In this document: positions 1 through 11,104 of the stretch, piece after piece | Numbering within the stretch: position 1 is the first letter of the stretch | Layout: every line of letters begins with the position of its first letter | Source of the DNA: Pyrenopolyporus hunteri | Taxonomy: Eukaryota; Ascomycota; Sordariomycetes; Xylariales; Hypoxylaceae | NCBI GenBank assembly: GCA_902806595.1 | Contig: CADCXC010000044.1 | Location: 1,178,001-1,242,000 of the forward strand | Length of the DNA: 64,000 nucleotides | Direction: 5' to 3' | Translations under genes and position numbers: made by a program | The notes under the pieces: generated by a model | What the model was told of the DNA's origin: nothing | What the model saw: the letters and a program-made list of their open reading frames with translations, nothing else | The model's database searches: none

Positions 1-294
1 TGAAGCCCTAAATTCAATAAAAATCGAGGATTAAGATCTGAGGTTTCGCAGTTTGACGGCTCAAGTCAAACGGTACATAGGTACACGTATACAGTTAGTA
101 CATGTACAGCACAACGTGATGTTCCTGATAGATTCAAATGCCCCGGGATAACGGTACGGCGCGGGAATACGTACCGCCCGATAAGCGCCCCCTGTCCGAG
201 CTCCACTTGGGCCGATAAACTCAAATCGTCAATTGGAAAAAGGTCGCGATAGAGCTTCTTAACATCTTCACCACACTACGTCAATTTCACAGCC

Positions 295-1605
295 ATGATT
301 ATAAGAGATCTAGGTGTCCGTCAAGGTAAACAATGACTAGATCCTACTGATATCTACTTGCTAAAGATGCGATTCCAGCCCGGAGGGCATTGGCGGCACC
401 TGTGCGCCAGGCCTGTGTCCGCGCCCTCACGACCCAGCCGACCCCGACGGGCGTCCCCGACCTCACAGAGCCGACGCTCCAGTCGCCCAACGCCCAGGAA
501 CAGCCGCCCTCGGTCTTCACGGCCAACGCCCGCGCCCCGGTCCGGCGGAAGAAGGCCGCGCCCCCCGACAACACCGTCCGGAACTACTACATGGCGCGGG
601 AGCTGAAGCAGCAGATCGGCAAGGTGGGCACCCGCGTGACGCGGCAGTACCGGCCCGCCGACGTCTTCCTCAACCCCCCCGGCCCCAAGGACGTCACCCT
701 CGAGCTGCTCATGGCCTCGCAGGCGCACATGGGCCACCACGCGTCGCTGTGGAACCCGGCCAACGCCCGGTACATCTACGGGATCCGCCAGGGCATCCAC
801 ATCATCTCGCTCGAGGAGACGGCGGCGCACCTGCGCCGCGCCGCCCGCGTCGTCGAGGAGGTCGCCTACCGCGGCGGCCTGATCCTGTTCGTCGGCACCC
901 GCCACGGCCACACCCAGATCGTCACTCAGGCCGCCAGGCTGGCCCGCGCTTGCCACCTGTTCACCAAGTGGACGCCTGGTTCGATCACGAACAGCGAGGT
1001 CATCCTCGCCGGCATGCACTTGCAGATGCTGGACGAGAACGACGAGCCCGTCGTGGGTTTCGAGCGCCATCTTAACGAGCGTAGGCCCCTGATTCCGGAC
1101 CTGGTCGTGTGTCTGAATCCCTTGGAGAATTACACCCTGCTGTACGAGTGCGCGCTCGTCAACGTCCCGACGATCGGCGTCATCGATACGAATGCCGAGC
1201 CGACGTGGGTCACGTACGCTATCCCGGCCAACGATGACAGGTAAGGGATAGAATTCTGGTTATGCATCTACTTATCTATCAATCTATGGGTCGTGGAGCT
1301 AATTCGTGCCGAATAATAATAGTCTGCGGTGTCTAGCGGTCATCGGCAGCGTCCTCGGGCGAGCCGGCGAGGAGGGCCAGAAGCGACGTCTGGATGACGC
1401 AAAGAAGGGCGTCGTGGCGTGGAGGACGCCCATCGACGTGGCCGACTTCATCGAGCGCGAGCGCACCTACAGGGCCCAGGCCGAGGCCGCCCCCCAGGTA
1501 GCCCCCGGTCGCCCGTACGTCACCAGGAGAGATGAGGTCGGTTTCGATACGGGTTTCCAGAGCGCCAACGCGGGGAAGACGGTGTCGGAGCTGGATCTGG
1601 AGTAG
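295..1605 (+). CDS. MRP4: Mitochondrial small-subunit ribosomal protein uS2m (MRP4-like)
   Basis: Model: join(295..325, 367..1240, 1323..1605), 395 aa. It is the uS2 protein of the mitochondrial 37S subunit. The central exon carries the uS2 signature MGHHASLWNPANARYIYGIR followed by HIISLEETAAHLRRAARVV, and the last exon starts SLRCLAVIGSVLGRAG, the usual uS2 C-terminal helix. The second intron (gtaagg...aatag) splits an AGT serine codon. The N-terminus is set by a short first exon (MIIRDLGVRQ) joined through a 41-nt intron (gtaaac, branch-like ctgat, aaag) to an Arg/Ala-rich stretch that looks like a mitochondrial targeting peptide. Without this exon the frame has no upstream ATG, only TTG. 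The first intron is short and is the least certain part. A long antisense ORF over the GC-rich central exon is a shadow. Confidence 0.88.
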
Positions 1606-1895
1606 CCGGCTCGATGGGGTGTATATAGGGCTGCTGTGGTAGCTGAGATAAATATACATGTGTATAAGTAAAATAATGAAAACAAAGGGGTATCTTCTGA
1701 ATAAACCTGTGACTCGGCTGGAAAACGTGGTATTAATAAGTCTTAACGTGAGTACGTGCCGATATACCTGAATTACAGACATTAAACTAGCCGCTTGGGC
1801 GTACAACGTAGACCAGACAAGTAAACCGCCACCACAAACCGCAACAAGGAGTATCATCGCCAATACTAGGTATAAATACATTCCACCACATCCCA

Positions 1896-3995
1896 TCACG
1901 TATCCCGCCGCCCCGTAAATACAACGTTATATATACTACTCCTCTTGCCCACCCCCATCGTAGTAGCATCCATATCACCACTTACATCACCAACCAACAC
2001 ACCGTCCTCGTCCGCAATTATATTAGCATCATTATCATCCTCATCTAACCCAGATTTATCACCAGCCCCGCCCCCCTCATCATCTTCCTGCCCAACACCC
2101 TCATCGTGCCCGTGCTCGTGCCCGTGCTCGGAGTCAGGATCAGCGACGACCAGGGGATCGATATCCATCTCCGAGTCATCGTCGCCCTGCTCGAGCAACA
2201 TGTCCAGGTCGCGGTCTACCGCATCCTGGTCTTGGTCTTGAGCGTCGGGATGGTCCGGCAGCGTGTGATGTAGGTTGTGCGGATCTGAGTCGTCGACGCC
2301 GTCGGAGGCGTCCTGGAGGAGGGCTTGGAAGGAATCTGGGTCGGGCGGGGGGTGGTGGTGGTGATGATGGTGATGCGTTTGGGTGGGGTAGGCTTCGTGT
2401 GGGCTGTAGGGCTCGTGGCCGGGGAGCGAGGTGTGCGAGGTGTGCGGGCTAGAATGTGGTACGGCGTCGCTAGGGTGGAAGGGGCTGAAGGCATGGGGAT
2501 GGTGGTGATGATGATGAGGGGCTGCTTGGTGGTGATGGTGTATGGTCTGGGATATAATCTCCGGGTCTATGGGGTGGTAGATATCCGCGGCCTCGTGCAG
2601 AGAAGCAAGTGTCGCCGCGGAATCGTGGTGCAGCTGGTTCTGTATCAGGGTGTGATGGGGTGGCAAGCCGGTATCTGAGAGCGTCTGCATGGGCGGGTTT
2701 AACAAGGACGTGATGTCACTAGGACGGGCGTACGGGTGCCCGGGGCCAACTAGAGGTGGGAGATCATTGTGCGCGGACGCCTGCAGCTCGAGGACCCTGC
2801 CGGTCGCGTCGACGCTTCCGGGTCCGGGGGCTACCGCGGGCGACACGATTCTCGACGGCATGGGACTAATACCGGTAGGGGGGAGGCAGTTTGGGTTCAC
2901 GTTGAGCCGCCTAGAACTAGTGGGATTCTGAATAGACGGCGTCTTGCTCGCCTCCTTGCATTGGTCACACGTCCTAATTACATCCGAGACCGTCTCCTTG
3001 ATGCGGCTCCAATGGTACTTCTCGGCGATGCTGGCCGTGGTCTTGTTGATCCCCGCGTGGCCGCCGGCCTCGTGGAGGCGGCGGGAGATGTCCATCTGCC
3101 GGATCGGGTCGCTGATGACCTCCTTGTCCTTGAGCATCAGCACGTCGTTCTCGAGTAGCTTATAGTGCGTCGCGGCGCTCCGGAGCCTGCTTTTCTCGGC
3201 GCGGTCAGATCCATTCGGGTAGCGCCCGTACTTGAGGTAGAACTTGATCTTGTCGAAACGCTCTTCACTCACGAGAAGGGGTTCGCCGTTGCCCTCGCCG
3301 GCGCCCGGCCCAAGGTCCCGCCCGTAGATGATGGCGTCGATCAGCCGGTCCGGGTATGACTTGAGGTTGCCGCAGCCCTTGACGCGCCCGATGCGCTTGA
3401 ACCCGAGAGCGTCCCAGATCTTGCACGAGGCCACGTTCGTCTCGTACACGAGGTTGAAAACCGAGTACGTGTAGCCGAGCTTCGGCGCCCAGTCTAGGTA
3501 GCTCTCGCCCATGAGCCGGCCGACGCCGCGATTACGGGAAGCGTCCGTCACGAGGAACCCGCCGTTGCAGACGTGGCTGCTCCGACCGGGATAATTCGGC
3601 TTGATGTAGAAACTGCCTAAGCATTCTCTCGACCAGTCCTTACCCTCGACAACGTCCTCAGCGCTATCAATCTGGCCTAACAGCATGATGCCAGCAAAGT
3701 TCTGGAACCAGTAGGCGGAGAACTTCTCGAGAGGCATGGGGTCTATCATGGGATAGGTGTCCCCGCCCTCGATCTCCTTCGCAAACTGGTCCGAGAGATA
3801 GGCTAGCAAAGAGGGCGGCACCTGGTCACGAGATGCGAAGGGCACAACGGTTGCGATAGTCTGGCGGTCTCGTAACGTTACCTGACGAGGGAGGACGTTC
3901 GGCGGCAGCTCCGGCTTGTTGGGGTCCGGGTAAGGGGGCTGCCCGGAGACGCGGTAGATGGTCGGGCTGGATGGGTCATCCATGATTGCCGGCAT
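1896..3995 (-). CDS. SPT10: SPT10-like GNAT acetyltransferase with integrase-type HHCC zinc finger
   Basis: Intronless, 699 aa; an alternative start is Met5. Residues about 125-205 form a GNAT acetyltransferase fold with the acetyl-CoA loop RNRGVGR (154-160) and the downstream NVASCKIWDALGFKRIGR. Residues about 305-350 hold an integrase-type zinc-binding motif: H308, H313 (HEAGGHAGINKTT) and C343, C346 (TCDQC). GNAT followed by an HHCC finger is the architecture of yeast Spt10, which binds histone-gene upstream sequences and activates histone transcription. The role here is inferred from that. From about residue 350 the protein is low complexity, with several poly-His runs (up to 8 His) and then an acidic Asp/Glu/Gly tail. 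The 3' part of the gene is correspondingly repetitive (CAC/CAT repeats at about 2350-2540). Confidence 0.82.
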   Translation of the reverse strand: MPAIMDDPSSPTIYRVSGQPPYPDPNKPELPPNVLPRQVTLRDRQTIATVVPFASRDQVPPSLLAYLSDQFAKEIEGGDTYPMIDPMPLEKFSAYWFQNFAGIMLLGQIDSAEDVVEGKDWSRECLGSFYIKPNYPGRSSHVCNGGFLVTDASRNRGVGRLMGESYLDWAPKLGYTYSVFNLVYETNVASCKIWDALGFKRIGRVKGCGNLKSYPDRLIDAIIYGRDLGPGAGEGNGEPLLVSEERFDKIKFYLKYGRYPNGSDRAEKSRLRSAATHYKLLENDVLMLKDKEVISDPIRQMDISRRLHEAGGHAGINKTTASIAEKYHWSRIKETVSDVIRTCDQCKEASKTPSIQNPTSSRRLNVNPNCLPPTGISPMPSRIVSPAVAPGPGSVDATGRVLELQASAHNDLPPLVGPGHPYARPSDITSLLNPPMQTLSDTGLPPHHTLIQNQLHHDSAATLASLHEAADIYHPIDPEIISQTIHHHHQAAPHHHHHHPHAFSPFHPSDAVPHSSPHTSHTSLPGHEPYSPHEAYPTQTHHHHHHHHPPPDPDSFQALLQDASDGVDDSDPHNLHHTLPDHPDAQDQDQDAVDRDLDMLLEQGDDDSEMDIDPLVVADPDSEHGHEHGHDEGVGQEDDEGGGAGDKSGLDEDDNDANIIADEDGVLVGDVSGDMDATTMGVGKRSSIYNVVFTGRRDT

Positions 3996-4989
3996 CTTGC
4001 CCCTGAATCCGCAGTCGGGTTGGTGACCCGAAGAATTGCGTGTTACCTAACCTAGACATGTTGCCTATCAACAAAACGCACTTATTTGAATATTCCCCCT
4101 TTTCATTCTTTTTTCTTCCGTCTCTCGTTTTCATTTCAAAGCGCTCATACATCTCTGAACGCTCATTCGAATGAGTCATTCGGCCCTCAAATCGCAAAGA
4201 CCTAGGTCCTAAGACCTATTTTGTGGTGGTAACCTTACCGAAATTCAAACAAAAAAAATTGACTGGCTGGCTTAAGGAGCATCAGCGGCCCAATGCTGTG
4301 TTACCGTTACCGCAGAGGACCGGTTCGGGGATTGGTTCGCCAGGGGGTTTCTGGGTTAAGGAGATCGGTTGGCGATTGTGAACTGTGCGTCGGGAGGGGA
4401 AATTCGTAGATGTGAATATTTTGGAACGAGGAATAAAAAGGCATGATTCGGTTAAAGATCGGCAAGCAAGAGATATATTATTTGCTTAGGGGGATATATA
4501 CTTAAGCGCATTTCTGTATAAGCGAAGTCTTACTCGCATAGTTATCAATGTTCAACCTCATCCTCTTTTCCTCGTTAATGATCCAGAGACCTCATAATTC
4601 CGATTATTCAAATGGGGTAGAGATACTACTTTAGAATGAGTCACCTCATAATGTATGTAGGTTGGAGCTGAACTACCCCAGGGGCTAAATCTCGTAGATT
4701 TTACTTCGCCCCTATACGCTAGCTTTTCGAACAATGCGCAAAGCGCTATAGGAAAGGGGGAAGAGGGAAAACCCCGTATTGCCTTCGTAGCGAAGATTTG
4801 TCCGCTTAAGGCAATGTTTATTAGTACCTCGTCATTAAACGGCGTTTGGATTTGCTCGAATTTCTTCTCGTTATCTATATCCTGCACGTCGTTTTTGGAA
4901 TGAAGCAGCCATGCATAGCCTTTTAGGTATCATAGGTACATCACATTGCGCCTCCCTCCCAATGCAGCATCGTCCCTAATCGTCTACGT
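3996..4989. other. Intergenic region, SPT10-like promoter side
   Basis: About 1 kb between the SPT10-like start and the CCT7 stop. It contains pyrimidine-rich stretches near 4080-4150 that fit a fungal promoter for the minus-strand SPT10-like gene. A 109-codon minus-strand ORF (4558-4887) has no recognisable domain and no clear codon pattern, so I do not call it. Confidence 0.5.
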
Positions 4990-6861
4990 CTACCGTCGAG
5001 GCATGCCCCTTCCTCGTCCCCTTAACGCCCTCTGCGCCGCTCCCGGTGGCAACGGCTGGCCCGGCGCCTGGGGTTGGGCGCTCTCTTCATTGCGAATCGT
5101 CTCATCCACACCCAGAATCAGGCAGCTGGCTTCGGTGGCTGCCTGTATGGCGTTAATTTTAACCAGGGCTGGTTCCCAGACGAACCGCTCCATCATATCA
5201 GCAACTCCCTCGTTCGCAAAGTCCACGCCAGCCCAGATGCGGCCCTTGTGATGCTCCACTCGCAGCTTATTTAAAATATCGACGGCGTCGAAGCCGGCAT
5301 TGTCGCACAGTTGGCGGGGGATAACCTCGAGTGCCTTGGCGAAGGACTTGATGATACCCTGCTGTTTGTGCTGGACCTCTTCGTTGGCAAAGCGGTGTAG
5401 GTACGCCGAGACTTCCATCTCGCAAGCGCCACCGCCACCTACGATCAAGTGGTTTTTGATGGCGCGCTTCACGATCATGATAGCATCGTGTAGGGATCGT
5501 TCAACCTCGGCAATAAACTGCTCGGCGCCGCCACGGAGGACGAGGGTACACGTCTTGGCCTCTGGGCAGTCTTCGAAGAAATTGAAACGCTCGCCACCGA
5601 TCTGGCGTTCCTCGAAGGAGCCGCAGGTGCCTAGGTGGTGTGGCTGGATATCGGAGCAGGTAGATTGTATGGTAGCGCCGGTAGCTTGGACTACCCGTTC
5701 CATATCTTCGGATGAGACGCGACCAGCGCAGAAGACGTCGCGATCGGCAAAGTACTGCGTCGCCAAGTCTCCAATGGGTAGCTTGGAGAGCACCACCTTG
5801 GCGCCGGTCTGATAAACGGCTTCTAGCTTCTTGTAGATGATCTGCCATTCGGCATCGACGATAGCTTGGTACTCGGAAACTTGTTCGACTCGAACTTCGG
5901 CGTTATCCTTTTCGGCCTTCAACTCCAGCTCGACGTTTAGACAAACAATCTTGGGTTTCTTGAAGGATTTAGGTTGTTGCTCGAAACCGGCATAGGAGAA
6001 GGTCTTCTTGAAGGCTACTCCGTTAATGAATAGGGAGTCGGTGAGGGAGCCTCCAGGGATCTTCTTGATGCCGATAAGCTTTTCGTTTAAGTCGTCCTGG
6101 TCCAGAGATAGGACAGCATCCACGACCACTGCGTCTTGTTAGCCAAAGGATATACGGCTAATTTGAATGTAAAATGTAAACACGACTTACTCTTCGTGAA
6201 AAAGGGTGTGTCTCTCTTGATAAGCTTGCTCGTCATGGCGGTGCCGGCTAGCTTCGCCAGAGTCTCCCGTCTGTTGGCCTCGTCCGTCCTCACCGCGATT
6301 TCTTTGATCTTGTTAACCGCCATAGCTGAAGCTTTTCGCAGGCCCTTGATGATGATTTGAGAGCTAACCCCCTGCTCGACATGTTCCTTGATCTCCTTGA
6401 GTATCTCGCCGGCTAGAACGACGACCGAGGTTGTTCCATCTCCAACTTCGGCGTCTTGCGATCTGGCGATGTCGACGAGGATTCGGGCAGCGGGGTGTAC
6501 GATGTCGAGAAGCTAGTAGTCTCGTTAGTAAAGTAGCGAAGGGGAAAAGTTGATTGCGCGGATTCTAACCTTCATCACCGTCGCACCATCGTTGGTAATT
6601 GTCTGCTTGCCGTTCTCGTCCACCATTAATAAATCACCACCATAGGGTCCTAGTGTCGACTTGATGGTGGCTTGCACGGCTTGACAGGCATTAATATTCG
6701 ATATGATCTGACCCTTTCCCTGAGAGGTATCGGTGCCTGCGTTCCGAAGTCAGCCAGTCTGGAGCCTTTAAGCGGCCCTTCATTATTAGACCGAGGGGTA
6801 GCTTGAGGTCCTCACCCTCTTTCAGGACGATAATGGTGGGGGTCTGGCCTCCGAAAGACAT
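4990..6861 (-). CDS. CCT7: T-complex protein 1 subunit eta (CCT7)
   Basis: Model: complement(join(4990..6128, 6191..6512, 6570..6736, 6816..6861)), 557 aa, the usual length of the family. It is one of eight subunits of the cytosolic TRiC/CCT chaperonin that folds actin, tubulin and WD40 proteins. The N-terminus [21 protein letters not shown], the ATPase motif [13 protein letters not shown] (from residue 95), the apical domain [19 protein letters not shown] and the C-terminal [18 protein letters not shown] are typical of eta. All three introns have good splice sites: gtgagg/cgcag, gttaga/ctag, gtaagt/cgcag. The third splits the Met codon of FFTKMVVDAV. The C-terminus ends in a Gly/Arg tail. 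Confidence 0.95.
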
Positions 6862-7771
6862 CTTGAGGGACGGTGCAGGGCGACGAGTAAGATGTTTCAC
6901 GTAGATGGCAGTATTTGGACGAGGGGGTTGGATAAGGAGTGGCTTCTGTCGTCTCAAAAATCGCCAACACTTTGCCCCTCAATGATTATCCATCAGGTAG
7001 AGAGAGCTGTTCATCATAGAAGCTTCGAAAAATTAATTGCAGCCTCGCAGGGTGGGTCCCGTAACGAAGCACGGGCCATGCTATCTTTATAACAAGTTTA
7101 TGGTGACCCCGCAGCCACCCCGATATGTTGATATTACTAGCCCCTCATTACTAATACGCCCCATCTGAATACTTACGTATTGTACATTCTCTGGCCCATG
7201 TACCTAGACTACTATAACCTATAACTCAACCTGGAAGGCTTCATCCTAACATTTTCACGTTATCTACCTGAAAATCCCAGCTGTTTTGTCTCCTATTTAC
7301 ATACCCGACCTACCTCGTGACGCGGTTCACGGTCAGGTCATTTCCCCTTTTACTCATGTGTAAGAGAAGTACCTAGATACATTCTCACGTAACACTGATT
7401 CTTTCCTAATGAAGCACATCCCCCAAATTCCTATTGGCTGTGCTGTATGACTAAGGACGGACTCGATACTTATAAGTTCCCCTATTCCCCTACAGTTGCC
7501 CTGTACCCTTTGTTTCTTGGTTGTAGATCTCATCGAGAGACTATGATTAAGTAGTACAGCTCCTTACAAGGTTAATCTGACCTTATGAGGACCTATTGCC
7601 AGCCTTCTTAGAGATTTACTATTGGAGTTCAGACCCAAATCCGGCATGCTTCATCCTCAACGCCGACGAAAGCCGCCTTACACTCCTTAGTAGGGACACT
7701 TAAGAAAGTCGCGCCGACTCTTTTTCCGCGTCGCCATCTCTTCGTATTCGACGCTTGATTTTACACTTCTC
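6862..7771. other. Intergenic region upstream of CCT7
   Basis: About 900 bp between the CCT7 start and the stop of the minus-strand oxidoreductase. I see no gene or repeat. It should hold the CCT7 promoter at its left side. Confidence 0.5.
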
Positions 7772-8965
7772 CTAACTATATCTTCGTACCTCAGATTGTA
7801 ATATCATTCGAAAAAGTTCGATGTCGTTACGCGCATCAGCTGCGCTGGTTTTCGGTGTCCTTCCTTCAACAACGCAACTGTAAAGTTCCTGTAGTTCTAG
7901 CATGTACGCATCTTCGTAAGTCTTCCTAACCCTCCGCTCTTGGAAGCCGCCTGCGCCAACTTTCTCCTTCACGATCATGAGCGTTGGGAGGCCTTTAACG
8001 TAGGGGCTGTCGAATTCGACACGGACAATCTTATCGGCGGAATACACTTCGATATGCGCGTCAAATTCGGGCACATTGGTTTGGCCGGACTCATAGGTTA
8101 CCGGAAAGGTCCCGTAGTCGAATAGCACGCTGAAAATTCCCGGGAAAGTGAGCATTGCTCCTGAGACCCCTCGTGGCATCCCGATTATCTCCCGCATGGC
8201 CGAGAGGTCATGAGTTCCGAGACTATTAAGGTTAGCCAAGCCCTTTCGAAATAATCTATGCCGGCCCTACCCTCCAAGAAACCTTAACATCCGCTTTGAT
8301 TCCGGTGTGACAGGGACACCAAATTCCCTTTCCAGCGCCTGCCGGTGAATGTCATCTTCACGCTCTATCCGATCTTGCGTATCGGAATCAGTAAAATCGT
8401 CAAATTTCCGAGGAAAGGTCCCGGATTGGCTGACGAAGACTGAATTAAAGCCGATAATGTCCCTCACGCGGGCGTACAAGATCCCGTCGACTCCTCCAAC
8501 TTCCCGGACGGCGTCGATAAATGCTGTGGCAAATCGGCGCATGGTGCCCACGAACACTTTGCCCTTTGAGGATTTCTCTGCCTCTATAAGCTTGTCGATG
8601 TCTCGGAAGCACAGTGCGGCCGGCTTCTCGATCAAGCAGTATTTGTCATACTTCAGAGCGAGTAGTCCATATTCTACGTGATATGCATCCACCGTGGCAA
8701 TCAAGACAACGTCAACTTCATTAGAAGAGCATAGGACTTCGGCGTTGGTTGTGACTTTTGGAGTTAGACCATTGATTCTCTTCGAGCAGTGCGCGAGAGA
8801 CTGCTTGGAAATGTCACAAAGATAGGTGGTTTGGAACAGATGTGAGAGGAAATTGATATTTGGTATGTGTGCGACTTGTGATATTTCACCGCAGCCGATG
8901 ATACCAACTCGAAGTATTTGTCGTGTCCCGTCACTGGTTCCACCGATCTTAGTTGACGTAGCCAT
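7772..8965 (-). CDS. Gfo/Idh/MocA-family NAD(P)-dependent oxidoreductase
   Basis: Model: complement(join(7772..8222, 8271..8965)), 381 aa, the usual family size. The N-terminal Rossmann motif is VGIIGCGEISQVAHIPNI and the family motif EKPAAL follows at about residue 120. The second half is the substrate-binding alpha/beta domain. A 48-nt intron (gtaggg, branch GCTAAC, aatag) removes an in-frame TAG and joins FLGG to LGTHDLSAMREIIG. The family oxidises or reduces sugars and cyclitols with NAD(P); the substrate cannot be told from sequence. It faces a second member of the same superfamily across an 0.9-kb divergent intergenic region. Confidence 0.85.
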
Positions 8966-9862
8966 CTTGATAAATCTGAAGTAGGTTGGCTGTGTCTACT
9001 GAGATGGTCGTTTGTTGGTATGATTCCGTGGTTCTAGAAATACTTGCGGATAGTGGCCATATGACCAGCCTGAATGTCTGTATTGGGCACCTATCGTTAT
9101 GAATATTCACATCTTCGGAATGCGTACCCCCACAACTATATAGCCACTTGACCAATAATATACCTAGACAGGAGTTCATTACTCCAACCCCCTCTAAAGC
9201 TACCATAAGGAGTCATAGGCTATTGACATTCCATAATGGGTTTAATAGCAGTTCTCAGGTCACACACTTTAACTTGCTATATGCCGGGTCTATTCATATT
9301 GGATGAGTGTCCCCCGCTTCGGGTCCCATATTGAGTTCCCCAAAATATAGGTGTTACAAATGACTTAGGCCTCGATCCTGTAGGTATAGAAACGCCTATA
9401 TCAGATTGGGGGGTCGATGAAGCAAGACATGTAATTGTGAGATCCCTAATAAGGGGTCATTTAGACTTGGCGAAATACAAACTGTCAGTAACCCTACCTA
9501 GCTTAAGGATGTAGATGGAAAGTAACTATTATACTTAGGTGGACGTAGTTGGCTGAAATAGAATTGAGTTTCACTACTCAGCGTCTTTATCCAAAACAAC
9601 CATATAGTACGTCTATTGTATTTTATTTCTAAACATCTCGTGAAGCGAAACGAAACATACGTTTCTAACTGGCACGCGCGTTTGATGTCTCCTGAACCTT
9701 ACACAAGTAGATATATGGCGCCCATGCTCTCAATGTTAGCTTTTTCTACTTCGTCATCCAAACAACGGGGTTAAAACAAGAACTTGAACCAGGAAAATTA
9801 AAAATCTAAATATGGAGAAACGAAGAACCAAAAAGAACCAACAAACCACCAAACCACCAAAT
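8966..9862. promoter_or_regulatory. Divergent intergenic region between two oxidoreductase genes
   Basis: About 0.9 kb separates the starts of two Gfo/Idh/MocA genes pointing away from each other, so it should contain both promoters. I see no coding ORF and no clear palindromic operator. Confidence 0.4.
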
Positions 9863-11104
9863 ATGACTAACCAACTTCCAACCTTGCGCTGGGGCATCAT
9901 TGGCACTGGCCATATCTCCTCTCGTTTCGCTGGAGACCTCGTGCTTCGGCGCCCGGACGCAAGGGCAAATCATATCGTCCAAGCCGTGGGGTCTTCATCT
10001 ATGGAGAAAGGTATGGCTTGGGTTAATGAACATTTGCCCGGATTTTCTCCAACAGTATGCAGCTACGCACAAGTATATGCGAATCCGAATGTGGACATCG
10101 TCTACGTCGGAACTCCCCATGCGTTCCATAGGACCAACTGTTTGGATGCTATCAACGCGGGCAAGCACGTCTTGTGCGAGAAGCCACTGACAATCAACGC
10201 CAGGGAGGCGGAGGAGATCTTCCAAGCGGCGAGGCAGCGAGGTGTATTCGTCATGGAGGGCCAGTGGACACGCTTCTATCCGCTTACCCGAACTCTTATT
10301 TCTCTCCTGCACGAACAGAAGGTTATTGGAGGCATCCGTCGGTCCTTCTGCGACTTCTCTCTAGCCATGGACGTCAGAAACTTCAACCCGCGGTCTCGGT
10401 TGATCAACCCGCTACTTGGCGCCGGGAGTCTTCTAGACCTTGGAATTTACAGTATCATGTGGGCACTCCTGGCCACCGAGTTAAACGTAGGCAACCGGGC
10501 CCAAGTCCCTACGGCCAGTGTCAAGCAAACACTCCATAACGGCGTTGACATTACGACATCTGGGCTGTTGCACTTCCCCAGTGGAAGCCAGGCTGTTGTT
10601 TCGTGTTCGTATGATACCAAGACGACACCTACCTTCTGTACTATTCACGGAACCCTAGGGTATATTGAAGTTGAAGGGATCGCCTCCGCGCCTGAATCCT
10701 TCAATGTTTACCTCTTGAGGAGCCCGAGGTCGAGGGAGTTTCAATTTGTGAGGAAGTTCGAATTCCCTAAACCGGGCCGGGGATTCTACTACGAAGCCGA
10801 CGCGGTTGCGTTAGACATCGCCGCCGGAAGGGTCCAGAATGACATTGTGCCGTGGGATGAGACCCTTAGAGTCCTTAGATTAATGGATGAGATGCGTAGA
10901 CAAGGTGGCGTAACGTATCCGCAAGATCAGGTTACACTTCCTGCGGCTCCTACGCCTGCTGCTCCTATTCCTGTTATTAACTCCTTCGTTAACACGCATC
11001 CCGCCGCAAATATCAACACTCACACCTCGACTACCAACTCCTCCGATCGATCGAAAGGAAACCGCAATACGAAAGTTCAGGTCTTTGTCGAGATAAACGA
11101 TTAG
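9863..11104 (+). CDS. Gfo/Idh/MocA oxidoreductase, dihydrodiol/D-xylose dehydrogenase-like
   Basis: Intronless. I prefer the Met at 9863 (MTNQLPTLRWGIIGTGHIS), giving 413 aa; an upstream in-frame ATG at 9812 adds 17 Lys/Thr/Gln-rich residues. The Rossmann motif is WGIIGTGHISSRFAGDL, with CEKPLTINAREAEEIF and the VMEGQWTRFYPL motif seen in trans-1,2-dihydrobenzene-1,2-diol dehydrogenase and NADP-dependent D-xylose 1-dehydrogenase relatives. The middle GAGSLLDLGIYSIMWALL is also typical. The last about 60 residues are a Pro/Ala/Thr/Asn-rich tail not expected in the family. The protein probably oxidises a sugar or cyclic diol in the cytosol. It is clearly diverged from its neighbour and is not a recent duplicate. 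Confidence 0.85.
   Translation: MTNQLPTLRWGIIGTGHISSRFAGDLVLRRPDARANHIVQAVGSSSMEKGMAWVNEHLPGFSPTVCSYAQVYANPNVDIVYVGTPHAFHRTNCLDAINAGKHVLCEKPLTINAREAEEIFQAARQRGVFVMEGQWTRFYPLTRTLISLLHEQKVIGGIRRSFCDFSLAMDVRNFNPRSRLINPLLGAGSLLDLGIYSIMWALLATELNVGNRAQVPTASVKQTLHNGVDITTSGLLHFPSGSQAVVSCSYDTKTTPTFCTIHGTLGYIEVEGIASAPESFNVYLLRSPRSREFQFVRKFEFPKPGRGFYYEADAVALDIAAGRVQNDIVPWDETLRVLRLMDEMRRQGGVTYPQDQVTLPAAPTPAAPIPVINSFVNTHPAANINTHTSTTNSSDRSKGNRNTKVQVFVEIND

Noticed and set aside
354..1070. 238-codon minus-strand ORF
   Set aside because: Antisense shadow of the GC-rich uS2m exon; no domain.
4558..4887. 109-codon minus-strand ORF
   Set aside because: No homology recognised, no splice partner, located in the presumed promoter/3' region between two genes.
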